Source: Enterococcus durans NBRC 100479 = LMG 10746 (GTDB taxonomy: Bacteria > Bacillota > Bacilli > Lactobacillales > Enterococcaceae). Taken from it: 57,196 nucleotides of DNA. Positions 27,349-36,350 of this stretch are shown here, piece by piece (positions within the stretch are counted from its first letter, which is position 1; every line of letters begins with the position of its first letter). The stretch covers positions 1 to 57,196 of the forward strand of contig NZ_BCQB01000016.1 in the NCBI RefSeq assembly GCF_001544215.1. Direction: 5' to 3'. A program made the translations under genes and the position numbers. The notes beneath the pieces were generated by a model, which saw only the letters and a program-made list of their open reading frames with translations, ran no database searches and was not told the origin of the DNA.

Positions 27349-28401
27349 TTAATTAAAATTTTTATAGAAAATCGTTTTTTCAATAAAATTCGACTCTATT
27401 TCATCACTTATTATTCTTATATTATTTCTAATCGTTTCCATTACTAATGGATTATTATATATATATGCACAATATAAGCATCGGTGACCAAGTTTAGGGA
27501 TTTTAATTTTTTCGTTCCACTCTTTAGCTTTTTTAATTATGTGATAAGGCCCAACTAAAAAAATCCATTTTTTTATTAAATCATCTAGTTGTTTATTTAT
27601 CGCCTTTTCTAGCGGTATCTTTTCTATATTTCCCAACGACATCTCTCTAATTGAATGAATCGTTAATCCGCAACAGCTATAGATATTATTATTAGAATCA
27701 ACAGAAATATTTGAGTAGAGATTATCACATCCATAATCCAGTTCACTTAAATTTATTTCATGGTTATTATGGCCGTATTTATCTATGTTTTTTATAGATA
27801 TCTAAGAAGAACAAATATAAGTAAATAAATCTTTATTTTTTGAATCCATAATTTTTTTAAATATTGGATTTGATTTCAAATCATTTTCACGGAATTTTGC
27901 AAACCTGTGCGTTTCTAACGATATAGAAACTGGTATATCTTGCTCTATAGCCATTAATGAACCTAACAGTACCTTGTCTACTCGCACATACTTTTGGTGT
28001 TGATCACCTGTTGAAAAATTAATTTCTTTTAATCCTGCATCTTTTAGTTTTTTAACATATTTCTCTGCTCTAACTGGATTAGATGCCCAATGACCATTTG
28101 TAACAAGCCTAGTTGCTAATCCATTTTTAGTTGCATAATTTATTCCTTCTATTAGCGTATTACCTAGTAACGTTGCTTCACCACCAGTAAAAACAATAAC
28201 CTTCACAGACTCTAGAGAGATTAATTCCTCAATAATATGAATCAACTGTTGTGTATTCATTATGGAAGTTTTTTTTCTAGAGCAATTAAAACAGCAATCT
28301 TCACATTCTGCTGTACATTTATAAGTAGTAATAATTCCTGCACTGCTCGGCATAATAGCTTTTTCTTGTTTATTTTTTCCCATTTTCAGACTTGTCTCCA
28401 T
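27349..28401 (-). pseudogene. Radical SAM/SPASM-type maturase interrupted by an in-frame TAG
   Basis: Reading through one TAG (27802-27804) gives a single 350-codon frame. The N-terminal part has the 4Fe-4S motif CTAECEDC (Cys29, Cys33, Cys36) and FTGGEATLL. After the TAG come YGCDN, VDSNNNIYSCCG and HRCLYC, the spaced cysteines of a SPASM-like auxiliary cluster domain. The stop follows FTYICSS and precedes ISIKN; related enzymes often have a tryptophan here, so TGG to TAG is plausible. Without the second half the enzyme should be inactive. The start could also be ATG at 28383. It overlaps the membrane protein gene upstream. Confidence 0.75.
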
Positions 28402-28690
28402 ATACTAGAAATAGTTGTGTAATAATTGCAGAAATAACGATTCCAATAATAGATATAAAATTTGACACAGAAACATTTATTATATTGAAAAAATAAAGAA
28501 TTAAAGAAAATAAACTAATTACAATGATTCCTCCATAAAAAATAGTTTGTGAATATACCCAGTTTTTGTTAGAAGACATACTCCGTTTCGTTCTAAATCC
28601 TATTCCTGCATTTCTACTCTTATCAAAAATCCAAATATTTAGAAGCAATAATACTGCTATTATTAAGATAAAATAGCTATACTGATTCAA
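28370..28690 (-). CDS. Small membrane protein of the radical SAM island
   Basis: 106 aa with three hydrophobic segments (about residues 5-21, 50-70 and 76-97), a basic loop FRTKRSMSSNK, and a polar C-terminus. TTG start with AGGAGG 7 nt upstream. The end overlaps the radical SAM gene by 14 to 32 nt depending on its start, so they are coupled. No family recognised. It may serve in immunity or export of the peptide product, but this rests on position only. Confidence 0.6.
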   Translation of the reverse strand: MNQYSYFILIIAVLLLLNIWIFDKSRNAGIGFRTKRSMSSNKNWVYSQTIFYGGIIVISLFSLILYFFNIINVSVSNFISIIGIVISAIITQLFLVYGDKSENGKK

Positions 28691-28870
28691 AAATTACCCT
28701 CCTAATAAAATTAATTAAAATATCAAAAATTATGTGAAAATAATAACATATATGATTTAATATCCCTGTTTTTTTCATAAAAAGTGGTATTAGGAGCATA
28801 ATCGTTTCAGTTTGAAGTAACCTATTAAATTTTAGAGAAGTATTATAACTAAAATTAGCCTACACGATAC

Positions 28871-28889
28871 AGAACGAACGTTCTATAAT
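28871..28889 (+). promoter_or_regulatory. LexA-like box overlapping a rightward -10 element
   Basis: AGAACGAACGTTCT (28871-28884) fits GAAC-N4-GTTC and abuts TATAAT (28884-28889). A possible leftward -10 (TATAAT, 28842-28847) towards the radical SAM operon lies nearby, so both directions could be damage-responsive. The -35 elements are poor. Confidence 0.4.
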
Positions 28890-28924
28890 GAATAAGAGAT
28901 ATTTTTATTAACAGAGGTAGGAGT

Positions 28925-29041
28925 ATGATTAAAAAGTTGATAATGGCTATTTATTAGATATTAGTCTGGGCATCGACCCAATCACCAAAAAACAAAGAAG
29001 AAAAAGAGTTAAAGTTGGTACAAAATCAGTATTTTATTTAA
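28925..29041 (+). pseudogene. Decayed small gene, possibly lipoprotein-like
   Basis: A good ribosome site (GAGGTAGGAG) precedes ATG 28925. The frame reads MIKKLIMAIY, then TAG, then ILVWASTQSPKNKEEKE to a TAA at 29041. The shape, basic start, hydrophobic stretch and Ser/Thr/Lys-rich tail, recalls a short lipoprotein whose lipobox cysteine has been lost. Weak evidence. Confidence 0.35.
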
Positions 29042-29084
29042 TTTTACTCTGGTAGAAAATCACTAGTATAAAAGATAAAATAAC

Positions 29085-29113
29085 ACAAAAAAAGCGCCTA
29101 AAAAGACGCTTTT
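29085..29113 (-). terminator. Terminator of the pot operon region
   Basis: Minus strand AAAAGCGTC, loop TTTTTA, GGCGCTTTTTTT. Lies about 180 nt past the potD stop, after the family B repeat. Confidence 0.7.
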
Positions 29114-29132
29114 GGTAGAAAATTGGAAAACA

Positions 29133-29216
29133 GAGGTTGTAAGCGAGCTGTTTAGCTCCGAGCATTAAAGAGAAATTTTGAATTAATGTCGAAGGAGTTA
29201 GCTCGTGAACACCGTA
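29133..29216. repeat. Intergenic repeat family B, single copy
   Basis: GAGGTTGTAAGCGAGCTG...GCTCCGAGCATTAA and TTAATGTCGAAGGAGTTAGCTC, ending GAACACCGTA. Same architecture and ends (GGTTGT..., GAACACCGT) as the tandem units at 47.5-47.9 kb. Forms a hairpin; no coding capacity. Confidence 0.7.
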
Positions 29217-29292
29217 TTTTCAGTTGAAAGAATTCAGAATCTCCTTATTGTTCCAGTCCTTCAAATTCTTCCTGTTTTATTGAGTTTTGCCA

Positions 29293-30366
29293 TCATTTCC
29301 GATACATCTTGAATTCCAAGAACAAGTCATTATAGATGCCTAGATATTTTGGTCCGAGGTCTTCATAAACTTCTAGGTGGGAGATCGTGTCGTCTGAAGG
29401 ATAAAATTGTTCATCTTCAGAAATCTCCTTTGGCAATAATGCTTTTGCTTTTTTATTTGGTGTTGAATAACCGATGTATTCGGCATTTTGCGCTGCATTT
29501 TCTGGTTCTAACATGAAGTTGATAAAGTCATAGGCGCCTTCTTTATTTTTAGCTGTTTTCGGCATAACGATATTATCGAACCATAGATTTGAGCCTTCTG
29601 AGGGGATCACGTAATGCAAATGTTCATTTTCAGACATCATATCTGCTGCTTCACCGGAAAAAGTGACTGCCACAGAGGCTTCTTCATTGATCATATACAT
29701 TTTGATCTCATCTGCAACGATTGCTTTGATATTAGGGGTCATCTGGTTCAACTTGTTGGCCGCTTCATTTAACTGATCTCTGTTTTTGCTGTTCAATGAG
29801 TAGCCAAGACTATTTAATGAAAGTCCCATTACTTCTCGTGCGCCATCGATCAGCATCAAGCTATCTCTCAATTCTGGTTTCCACAAGTCATCCCAATGTT
29901 TGATCTCATTTTCCTTGAACATTTTATCATTGTAAACGATACCTAATGTTCCCCAAAAATAAGGGACGGAATAGGTGTTGTTTGGATCAAAATCCTGATT
30001 CAAAAAGCGATCATCAATGTTTGCTAATCCTTTGATTTTTGTATGATCTAACGGTAGCACAAGTTTTTCTTTGATCATTTTTTGGATCATATATTCACTA
30101 GGGATGGCGATATCATAATTCGTTCCCCCTTGTTGGATCTTCGTGAACATTGCTTCATTTGAATCAAACGTTTCATAGTTAACTTTGTAGCCAGTTTCTT
30201 GTTCAAATTTAGTGATCAAGCTAGGATCAACGTAGTCCCCCCAGTTGTAGATCGTGACGATCTTAGCACCACTCATCCCGCTGGCTTTCTCTAGTTGACG
30301 AACGCCAAAAAGCAAAACCACGATGATGACTAGGATACCAATGAATAATGATTGTAATTTTTTCAT
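29293..30366 (-). CDS. potD: Spermidine/putrescine ABC transporter substrate-binding protein
   Basis: Extracellular polyamine-binding protein, 357 aa. One N-terminal hydrophobic segment (residues 5-22) without a lipobox cysteine, so it is probably membrane-anchored. The mature part opens KIVTIYNWGDYVDPSLITKF, a hallmark of PotD, and contains SVPYFWGTLGIVYN. Overlaps potC by 4 nt; last gene of the operon. Confidence 0.94.
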   Translation of the reverse strand: MKKLQSLFIGILVIIVVLLFGVRQLEKASGMSGAKIVTIYNWGDYVDPSLITKFEQETGYKVNYETFDSNEAMFTKIQQGGTNYDIAIPSEYMIQKMIKEKLVLPLDHTKIKGLANIDDRFLNQDFDPNNTYSVPYFWGTLGIVYNDKMFKENEIKHWDDLWKPELRDSLMLIDGAREVMGLSLNSLGYSLNSKNRDQLNEAANKLNQMTPNIKAIVADEIKMYMINEEASVAVTFSGEAADMMSENEHLHYVIPSEGSNLWFDNIVMPKTAKNKEGAYDFINFMLEPENAAQNAEYIGYSTPNKKAKALLPKEISEDEQFYPSDDTISHLEVYEDLGPKYLGIYNDLFLEFKMYRK

Positions 30367-31190
30367 CGTAAACGTGCCACCTCCTCACGTCCGCGACGGT
30401 TCTTTCTTAATTTTTTCGGACGATTTTCTTTGCTAATGAAATAGTAGCCAATTACAAGAATCATTGAAAATAGGAAAACAAGTGCGCTTAATGCGTTGAT
30501 TTCCAGACTGATTCCTTGGCGCGCGCGTGAGTAGATTTCTACGGATAAGGTCGTGAAGCCATTCCCAGTAACAAAGAAGGTTACTGCAAAATCATCTAGT
30601 GAATACGTAAACGCCATGAAATAGCCTGCAATGATCCCAGGCGAAAGAAACGGCAAGATGATATTTTTTACAACTTGCAGATTATTGGCACCCAAATCTC
30701 TTGCAGCATCAACCATCGAATCATTCATTTCCTGTAGCTTCGGCAATACCATCAGAACGACGATAGGAATACTAAAGGCAATATGTGAGAGTAAAACACT
30801 TTGAAATCCTAGGCCAAATCCTAATAAAGTAAAGAAGATCAAGAAACTAGCACCAATGATGACATCGGGTGAAACGAGTAAAATATTGTTCATACTTAGC
30901 AGAGCCGTTCTTGCTTGCCTTTTTTTCGTGTAATAGATGCCCATTGCTCCAAATGTTCCAATGATCGTCGCAATCAAAGCTGATAAGAAAGCCAACATAA
31001 ACGTGTTCAGTACAATGATGATCAACCGCGTATCGTCAAAGACTGCTTGGTAATTTTCCCACGTAAAACCAGTGAAACTGTTCATCGTGCCACCAGCATT
31101 GAAGGAATAAAAAATCAAATAAAAAATCGGCAGATATAACAAAAGAAAAACAATTGCTAGGTAAAGATAAGACCATTTGATTTTTTTCAT
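30363..31190 (-). CDS. potC: Spermidine/putrescine ABC transporter permease PotC
   Basis: Inner permease subunit, 275 aa, six membrane segments. The EAA-loop, which docks on PotA, reads MVDAARDLGANNLQVVKNIILP. Overlaps potB by 4 nt (ATGA) and potD by 4 nt. Intact. Confidence 0.93.
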   Translation of the reverse strand: MKKIKWSYLYLAIVFLLLYLPIFYLIFYSFNAGGTMNSFTGFTWENYQAVFDDTRLIIIVLNTFMLAFLSALIATIIGTFGAMGIYYTKKRQARTALLSMNNILLVSPDVIIGASFLIFFTLLGFGLGFQSVLLSHIAFSIPIVVLMVLPKLQEMNDSMVDAARDLGANNLQVVKNIILPFLSPGIIAGYFMAFTYSLDDFAVTFFVTGNGFTTLSVEIYSRARQGISLEINALSALVFLFSMILVIGYYFISKENRPKKLRKNRRGREEVARLR

Positions 31191-31996
31191 CGTGAACGGC
31201 CTCCCTTCTTCTTCTCACCCGTGAGTAACATAACGATAAACATGGCAATGATCAGAATAACGCCGATTGTTGAGCCCATTCCCCAGTTTTGAGTTACCAA
31301 GAAATGCTGTTCGATTGCTGTACCTAGTGTGATCACTCGATTTCCGCCAATCAAACGCGTCAGCATGAATAATGACAAGGATGGGATAAACACAGCTTGC
31401 ACACCACTCTTCACACCATTTAAAGATAATGGAAAAATGACTCGACGGAATGTTTCAAAATTATTTGCTCCTAGATCACGACTAGCACTGATCAACGAAG
31501 GATTCATCTCTTCTAGCGCATTGAAGATTGGCATGATCATAAAAGGAATTTCTATATAAGTAGCTACAAATAAAAAACTAAAGTCTGTAAACAAAATCTG
31601 CCTTGGGCCGATTCCTAAAAAGTCAAAAAAGTGGTTGACACTTCCATGAATACTAAAGATTCCAATAAAGGCATACGCTTTTAATAATAAATTGACCCAT
31701 GTCGGTAAGATGATCAACATCAACCACAGCTGCTTATGTTTTAGTTTAGTTAAAAAATAGGCAGTTGGGTAACTGATGATAAGAGTAAAAAAAGTGATCA
31801 AAAAAGCATACCAAACTGAATTAAGTGTCATTGATAAATAAGTACCTGACGTAAAATATGCGGCATAGTTGCTCAAAGTGAACTGACCGTTCATATCAAA
31901 GAAAGATTGATAAATGATCAGCAAAACTGGCGCAATAACAAACAATCCTAACCATAAGATATAAGGGACTGAATAGATTCTACGCATTGTTTTCAT
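31187..31996 (-). CDS. potB: Spermidine/putrescine ABC transporter permease PotB
   Basis: Permease subunit, 269 aa, six membrane segments, with the EAA-loop SLISASRDLGANNFETFRRV. GGAGGG six bases before the ATG. 12 nt downstream of potA. Confidence 0.93.
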   Translation of the reverse strand: MKTMRRIYSVPYILWLGLFVIAPVLLIIYQSFFDMNGQFTLSNYAAYFTSGTYLSMTLNSVWYAFLITFFTLIISYPTAYFLTKLKHKQLWLMLIILPTWVNLLLKAYAFIGIFSIHGSVNHFFDFLGIGPRQILFTDFSFLFVATYIEIPFMIMPIFNALEEMNPSLISASRDLGANNFETFRRVIFPLSLNGVKSGVQAVFIPSLSLFMLTRLIGGNRVITLGTAIEQHFLVTQNWGMGSTIGVILIIAMFIVMLLTGEKKKGGRSR

Positions 31997-32008
31997 TATT
32001 GTCCCTCC

Positions 32009-33094
32009 TTACTCTTCATAGCTCTCCAAACGAGCATCGAATTCTTCTTCCGTCTCGTTGAAACGCATCACATGGATATCTTCTGGTTCAAAGGCTAAGC
32101 CAACTTGACTACCTTCTTTGGCTTTCTTTGTGGAGTGGACCATCCACTCATTTTGCTGTTCATCGTAACAAATGATCTCGTAATGGACGCCGCGGAAGAG
32201 TTGTGTATCAACAGTCACGACTAGTTTTCCTTTGTCTGGAGTAGTGATTGTCAGATCCTCTGGGCGCAATACCACTTCTACTGGTTCATTAGGCCGCATC
32301 CCACCATCTACACACTCAAATTGTTTACCAACAAACTCCACCAAATTGTCTTCGATCATCACCCCATTGACGATATTGCTTTCTCCAACAAAATCCGCAA
32401 CAAAATGACTGATTGGTTCATCGTAGATATCGACTGGGGTTCCACTTTGCACGATTTTCCCTTTATTCATGACGAAGATTTCATCACTCATCGCTAGTGC
32501 TTCTTCTTGGTCGTGAGTTACAAAAATAAAGGTGATTCCTAATCGTTGTTGTAATTCTCTTAATTCATACTGCATCGCTGTACGCAACTTTAGATCCAAT
32601 GCAGACAGTGGTTCATCTAGCAATAAGACTTTAGGTTCATTCACGATGGCTCTGGCAATCGCAACTCTTTGTCTTTGGCCACCGGACATTTCACTGATTT
32701 CACGGGTTTCATATCCTGGCAGTTGGACCATCCGCAACGCATCTTTTACTTTTTTTTCGATTTCGGCTTTATTCATTTTCTTGATTTTCAAACCAAAGGC
32801 AACGTTATCGAAGACATTCATATGTGGAAACAACGCATAATCTTGGAAAACCGTATTTACTTGGCGCTTGTTGGCTGGCAAGTCATTTAGTCTTTTTCCT
32901 TCAAAATAAATATCGCCTTCTGTCGCTTCCGTGAAGCCTGCAATGATTCTTAAAATCGTTGTTTTACCACAGCCAGAAGGACCAAGCAATGTGTAAAATT
33001 TTCCTTGTTCGATCTCGAAACTTACATTTTTTAAAATTGATTCATCGTCGTAGCGTTTCACTACTTGATCAAATGAAATAATTGGTTTTCCCAC
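32009..33094 (-). CDS. potA: Spermidine/putrescine ABC transporter ATP-binding protein
   Basis: ATPase that powers PotBC, 361 aa. Walker [10 protein letters not shown], signature [14 protein letters not shown], Walker [13 protein letters not shown], switch FVTHDQEEA; a C-terminal TOBE domain (about residues 280-345) follows. Starts 16 nt after the cupin/XRE regulator gene, so the regulator and potABCD form one operon. Confidence 0.95.
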   Translation of the reverse strand: MGKPIISFDQVVKRYDDESILKNVSFEIEQGKFYTLLGPSGCGKTTILRIIAGFTEATEGDIYFEGKRLNDLPANKRQVNTVFQDYALFPHMNVFDNVAFGLKIKKMNKAEIEKKVKDALRMVQLPGYETREISEMSGGQRQRVAIARAIVNEPKVLLLDEPLSALDLKLRTAMQYELRELQQRLGITFIFVTHDQEEALAMSDEIFVMNKGKIVQSGTPVDIYDEPISHFVADFVGESNIVNGVMIEDNLVEFVGKQFECVDGGMRPNEPVEVVLRPEDLTITTPDKGKLVVTVDTQLFRGVHYEIICYDEQQNEWMVHSTKKAKEGSQVGLAFEPEDIHVMRFNETEEEFDARLESYEE

Positions 33095-33110
33095 TATTTA
33101 ACCTCCTAAA

Positions 33111-33653
33111 TTACAAATACGATTGTGTAGCAACAATCAATGCTTTGGTCCGTTTCATTTGATGATTCCGTAACTGATGGTGCTTTGTTGCCTGATAATA
33201 AATTGATTGTCCTGCTTGCGCTACGTATTTTTTCTCTCCTAAGCTTAACTCTAATTCCCCTTCCAACACAAAAATAAACGTTTCTGATCGTGAAGGTTCG
33301 AATGTTTTATATTCTCCTGCCTTTTCAAAAATCAATAAGACAGGTTCCATTTCTTTTTCATTTGAATCTGATACAAGCCATTCTAATTCGTAGCCATTTT
33401 CCTCATCTTGATAAATCGTGTGGTCTTCTTTTGAATAAACCACTTGCTGATTCACAGTATCTTGATGGAAAAATTCTTCAGGTGTCACACCGAGTACTTC
33501 AAGAATAGAAAAAAAAGTTTCCATTGATGGGGAACTTAAATCTCGTTCCAGCTGAGAAATATAGCCTTTGGACAAATCTGTCCGTTCGCCTAATTCTTCC
33601 TGAGTCAAATTTTTTTGGATCCGTAGATTCCTTAGCTTATCACCAATCTCCAT
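33111..33653 (-). CDS. XRE-family regulator with C-terminal cupin domain
   Basis: 180 aa. Helix-turn-helix at residues 6-60 (KNLTQEELGERTDLSKGYIS) and a cupin_2 barrel at about 108-175 (SETFIFVLEGELELSLG). Regulators of this build control polyamine genes (PuuR-like), and this one is the first gene of the potABCD operon. The ATG at 33653 has AGGAGG six bases upstream; an ATG 15 nt earlier overlaps that site. Probably senses a polyamine through the cupin; not proven. Confidence 0.87.
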   Translation of the reverse strand: MEIGDKLRNLRIQKNLTQEELGERTDLSKGYISQLERDLSSPSMETFFSILEVLGVTPEEFFHQDTVNQQVVYSKEDHTIYQDEENGYELEWLVSDSNEKEMEPVLLIFEKAGEYKTFEPSRSETFIFVLEGELELSLGEKKYVAQAGQSIYYQATKHHQLRNHQMKRTKALIVATQSYL

Positions 33654-33892
33654 CTCATTCCTCCTCATTGAAGTTTTCTAATAGTAAACACGGAGTTTAC
33701 TATCACTCGTACTAGTATACAAATTTTAGTTAAAAAGACAACCCTTTTTACAAAAAAATTCTTCAAAAAAGTCCAACATTTTCCTAGTTACTAAATTTCT
33801 TTTTTTTTGGTAATAAAAGCACAGCGAATCCCCATAAAAAGGAGAACTTTATGGTATGATAAAAGAAAATTTTGAAAGGAACAGTCGCATAC

Positions 33893-34882
33893 ATGAATAA
33901 ATTTAAAACGCTTCAAATAGAGAATGTGCCTACCTTCCATTCCGCTATCGTTGAACAAGAAAAGCCGCTCTTAGAAGATGGTGAAGTCTTTATTAAAGTA
34001 GAATACTCAGACGTCAATTACAAAGACGCACTAGCAAGTAGTGAAGCAGGTGGTGTGATCCGCTCTTACCCTATGACGCCAGGCATCGATTTGGCGGGCA
34101 TCGTTGTAGAAAGTCAAGATGAACGCTATCAGTCAGGTGACCCTGTACTTGTCACAGGCTATGGACTTGGAGTTTCTCATCCAGGTGGGTACAGTCAATA
34201 TCAGAAGGTACCAGGAGACTGGATCGTTCCATTGCCAGCTAATTTGACTTCCCGCCAAGCAATGATCTTAGGCACGGCCGGTTTCACAGCTGCTTTATGT
34301 GTCAATGCACTAATCGATCAAGGGATGAATAAAACAGACAAAATCGTTGTAAGCGGTGCTACTGGTGGCGTTGGCAGTGTGGCTATTGCTCTATTACATC
34401 AACTTGGCTTTACTTCTGTTATTGCTTTGACACGGAAAAAACAAACGACAGATTGGTTAACTGATCTAGGTGCAACAGAGGTTGTTTCTCCAGAAGAGTT
34501 CTTACCAGAAAAAACAAAACCTTTGGGCACACAGCAGATCGACTATCTGATCGATACAGTAGGCGGAACTCAATTGGCGAAACTTCTTCCTCTGATTTCC
34601 TATAATGGGGCAGCCGCTTTATGTGGGAATGCCGGTGGTATAAAACTTGAAACAACTGTTTTACCGTTTATCTTGCGGAATATCCAATTGATTGGGATCG
34701 ATTCGGTAAATGTTCCCCACGCTGATCGTAGCCGAGTTTGGCAACAATTAGCAGATTTGACCATTACAGATGTCCTACGTGTCAAAGAGATTTCCCTTGA
34801 AGAGCTGCCAGAAATCACTCAACAGCTTTTGTCTGGTACACATCAAGGACGAACTTTAGTAAATGTAGGTGGGCAAAAATGA
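33893..34882 (+). CDS. Quinone oxidoreductase-like protein, YhdH/YhfP family
   Basis: Zinc-free medium-chain reductase of 329 aa, NADPH-dependent. Family motifs: EYSDVNYKDALA near residue 45, PGIDLAGIV, and the nucleotide-binding VSGATGGVGSVA. E. coli YhdH (AcuI) reduces acryloyl-CoA; the substrate here is unknown. The ATG at 33893 is 12 nt after AAAGGA. It overlaps coaB by 4 nt, so it heads a short operon with it. Confidence 0.85.
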   Translation: MNKFKTLQIENVPTFHSAIVEQEKPLLEDGEVFIKVEYSDVNYKDALASSEAGGVIRSYPMTPGIDLAGIVVESQDERYQSGDPVLVTGYGLGVSHPGGYSQYQKVPGDWIVPLPANLTSRQAMILGTAGFTAALCVNALIDQGMNKTDKIVVSGATGGVGSVAIALLHQLGFTSVIALTRKKQTTDWLTDLGATEVVSPEEFLPEKTKPLGTQQIDYLIDTVGGTQLAKLLPLISYNGAAALCGNAGGIKLETTVLPFILRNIQLIGIDSVNVPHADRSRVWQQLADLTITDVLRVKEISLEELPEITQQLLSGTHQGRTLVNVGGQK

Positions 34883-35631
34883 AGATATTGATCACTGCTG
34901 GTGGCACTAGCGAAAAAATCGACCAAGTCCGATCGATCACGAATCATTCCACTGGTCGCCTTGGAAAAACGATTGCCGAAACTTTTGTACATTCTTCTTC
35001 TGCGAGGATCGACTATGTTACAACCGCAAATGCTGTGAAGCCAGAAACACATGAAAAAATCACGTTGCACTTGATTGAATCTACACTAGAACTCTTTACA
35101 GTTCTAAAGGAATTATTGAAAAATAATACCTATGATGCAATCATCCATAGCATGGCAGTTAGTGATTTCACTCCAGCTTTTAGCCTTTCAGAAGAACAAT
35201 TGGCTACATCGATAACGAAAGAGCCACTATCACCTGACACTCTTTCTGAGTGGTTTATGACACAAGAAAAAGTACCTCAGCAAGATGAAAAGATTTCTTC
35301 TAATACAGAACATTTAGTGATCGTATTGAAAAAAACGCCAAAAATCATCAGTTGTCTACGTGAGTGGCAGCCAACAGCTAAAATCATCGGCTTCAAGCTA
35401 TTAGTTGATGTTTCAAAAGAACAATTGTTAGCAGTCGCTCAAGAAAGTATCCTAAAGAATCGCACAGACTATATATTGGCAAATGATCTCACTGAAATCA
35501 CGGCGCAATCTCACCACGGTTATTTGCTTTCAGCAAATGGCGAAGTCAAAGAAGCTCAGACAAAACAAGAAATCGCTGAATTGATCGTACAGACGATCAG
35601 CCAAACGAATATCTCTGATGGATCAAGCTAG
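34879..35631 (+). CDS. coaB: Phosphopantothenate--cysteine ligase
   Basis: Second-step enzyme of CoA synthesis from phosphopantothenate: joins it to cysteine. 250 aa, a stand-alone CoaB as in other lactic acid bacteria. ILITAGGTSEKIDQVRSITNHSTG at the N-terminus (positions 2-25) marks the family; IHSMAVSDFTP and the KTPKII stretch follow. Overlaps the preceding reductase by 4 nt. coaC follows after 151 nt. Confidence 0.93.
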   Translation: MKILITAGGTSEKIDQVRSITNHSTGRLGKTIAETFVHSSSARIDYVTTANAVKPETHEKITLHLIESTLELFTVLKELLKNNTYDAIIHSMAVSDFTPAFSLSEEQLATSITKEPLSPDTLSEWFMTQEKVPQQDEKISSNTEHLVIVLKKTPKIISCLREWQPTAKIIGFKLLVDVSKEQLLAVAQESILKNRTDYILANDLTEITAQSHHGYLLSANGEVKEAQTKQEIAELIVQTISQTNISDGSS

Positions 35632-35646
35632 ATATTTTCAGTAAAA

Positions 35647-35700
35647 AGGACCTACATTCTTTTTATTTCATTAGTTTTCTAAAAAGATATGTTGGGTCCT
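35647..35700. terminator. Hairpin between coaB and coaC
   Basis: AGGACCTACAT...TCTTTTT pairs with AAAAAGAT-ATGTTGGGTCCT around an AT loop. No clean T-tract on the plus strand; probable terminator or processing site after coaB. Confidence 0.5.
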
Positions 35701-35717
35701 CAGAAAAAATCAACTTG

Positions 35718-35745
35718 TTGACACCTTTTGCACGCTTGTTAAAAT
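35718..35745 (+). promoter_or_regulatory. Promoter of coaC-panT
   Basis: TTGACA (35718-35723), 16-bp spacer, TAAAAT (35740-35745), about 38 nt before the coaC ATG. Confidence 0.75.
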
Positions 35746-35782
35746 AGAAGACATCTTGATTCACAAAAAAGGAGAATGAACC

Positions 35783-36334
35783 ATGAAAAAAATACTTTTA
35801 GGCATTACTGGTAGTATCTCCGCATATAAAAGTGCAGATATTACGAACCAACTCGTAAAACTTGGTTATCAAGTTGATGTGATCATGACAGAAAGCAGTA
35901 CGCACTTTATCACTCCGCTTACCTTACAATCCTTATCAAAACGTGCAGTACATACTGATGTTATGCAAGAAAAAGAACCGAGTGTCATCAATCATATCGA
36001 GTTAGCAAAACATGCAGATTTATTATTGATTGCTCCTGCAACTACGAATATCCTAGGAAAACTAGCCAATGGAGTCGCAGATGACCTGCTCTCAACTGTC
36101 GCAATGGCACTACCTGTTAAAACACCAAAGTTGATTGCACCAGCTATGAATACCAATATGTATCAAAATCCGATCAATCAAAAGAATCTAGCTACTCTAA
36201 AATCGGTGGGCTATCAAGAGATCGAACCTAGAGAATCGTTACTGGCTTGTGGTGATTTTGGTAAAGGTGCACTTGCGGATATCCAAGTGATCATCGATCA
36301 AGTCGTTACGACAATCAACAACAGAACGATTTAA
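35783..36334 (+). CDS. coaC: Phosphopantothenoylcysteine decarboxylase
   Basis: FMN-dependent decarboxylase giving phosphopantetheine; 183 aa. LGITGSISAYKSADI opens the flavoprotein fold, HIELAKHADLLLIAPAT carries the conserved histidine, APAMNTNMY the substrate clamp and LACGDFGKG the catalytic cysteine region. Stand-alone CoaC. The putative pantothenate transporter starts 16 nt downstream. Confidence 0.94.
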   Translation: MKKILLGITGSISAYKSADITNQLVKLGYQVDVIMTESSTHFITPLTLQSLSKRAVHTDVMQEKEPSVINHIELAKHADLLLIAPATTNILGKLANGVADDLLSTVAMALPVKTPKLIAPAMNTNMYQNPINQKNLATLKSVGYQEIEPRESLLACGDFGKGALADIQVIIDQVVTTINNRTI

Positions 36335-36350
36335 ATCAAAAGGAGTAATC

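Larger units (their letters stand above)
28691..29292. other. AT-rich gap with SOS-like box, decayed small gene and repeat
   Basis: Holds a LexA-like box (28871-28884), a rightward small broken frame (28925-29041), the pot operon terminator (29085-29113) and a family B repeat (29133-29216). Otherwise very AT-rich without further genes. Confidence 0.6.

Noticed and set aside
27802-27804. TAG as a pyrrolysine codon
   Set aside because: Enterococci have no known pyl system and one of the three stops in the window is TAA; ordinary nonsense change or error is simpler.
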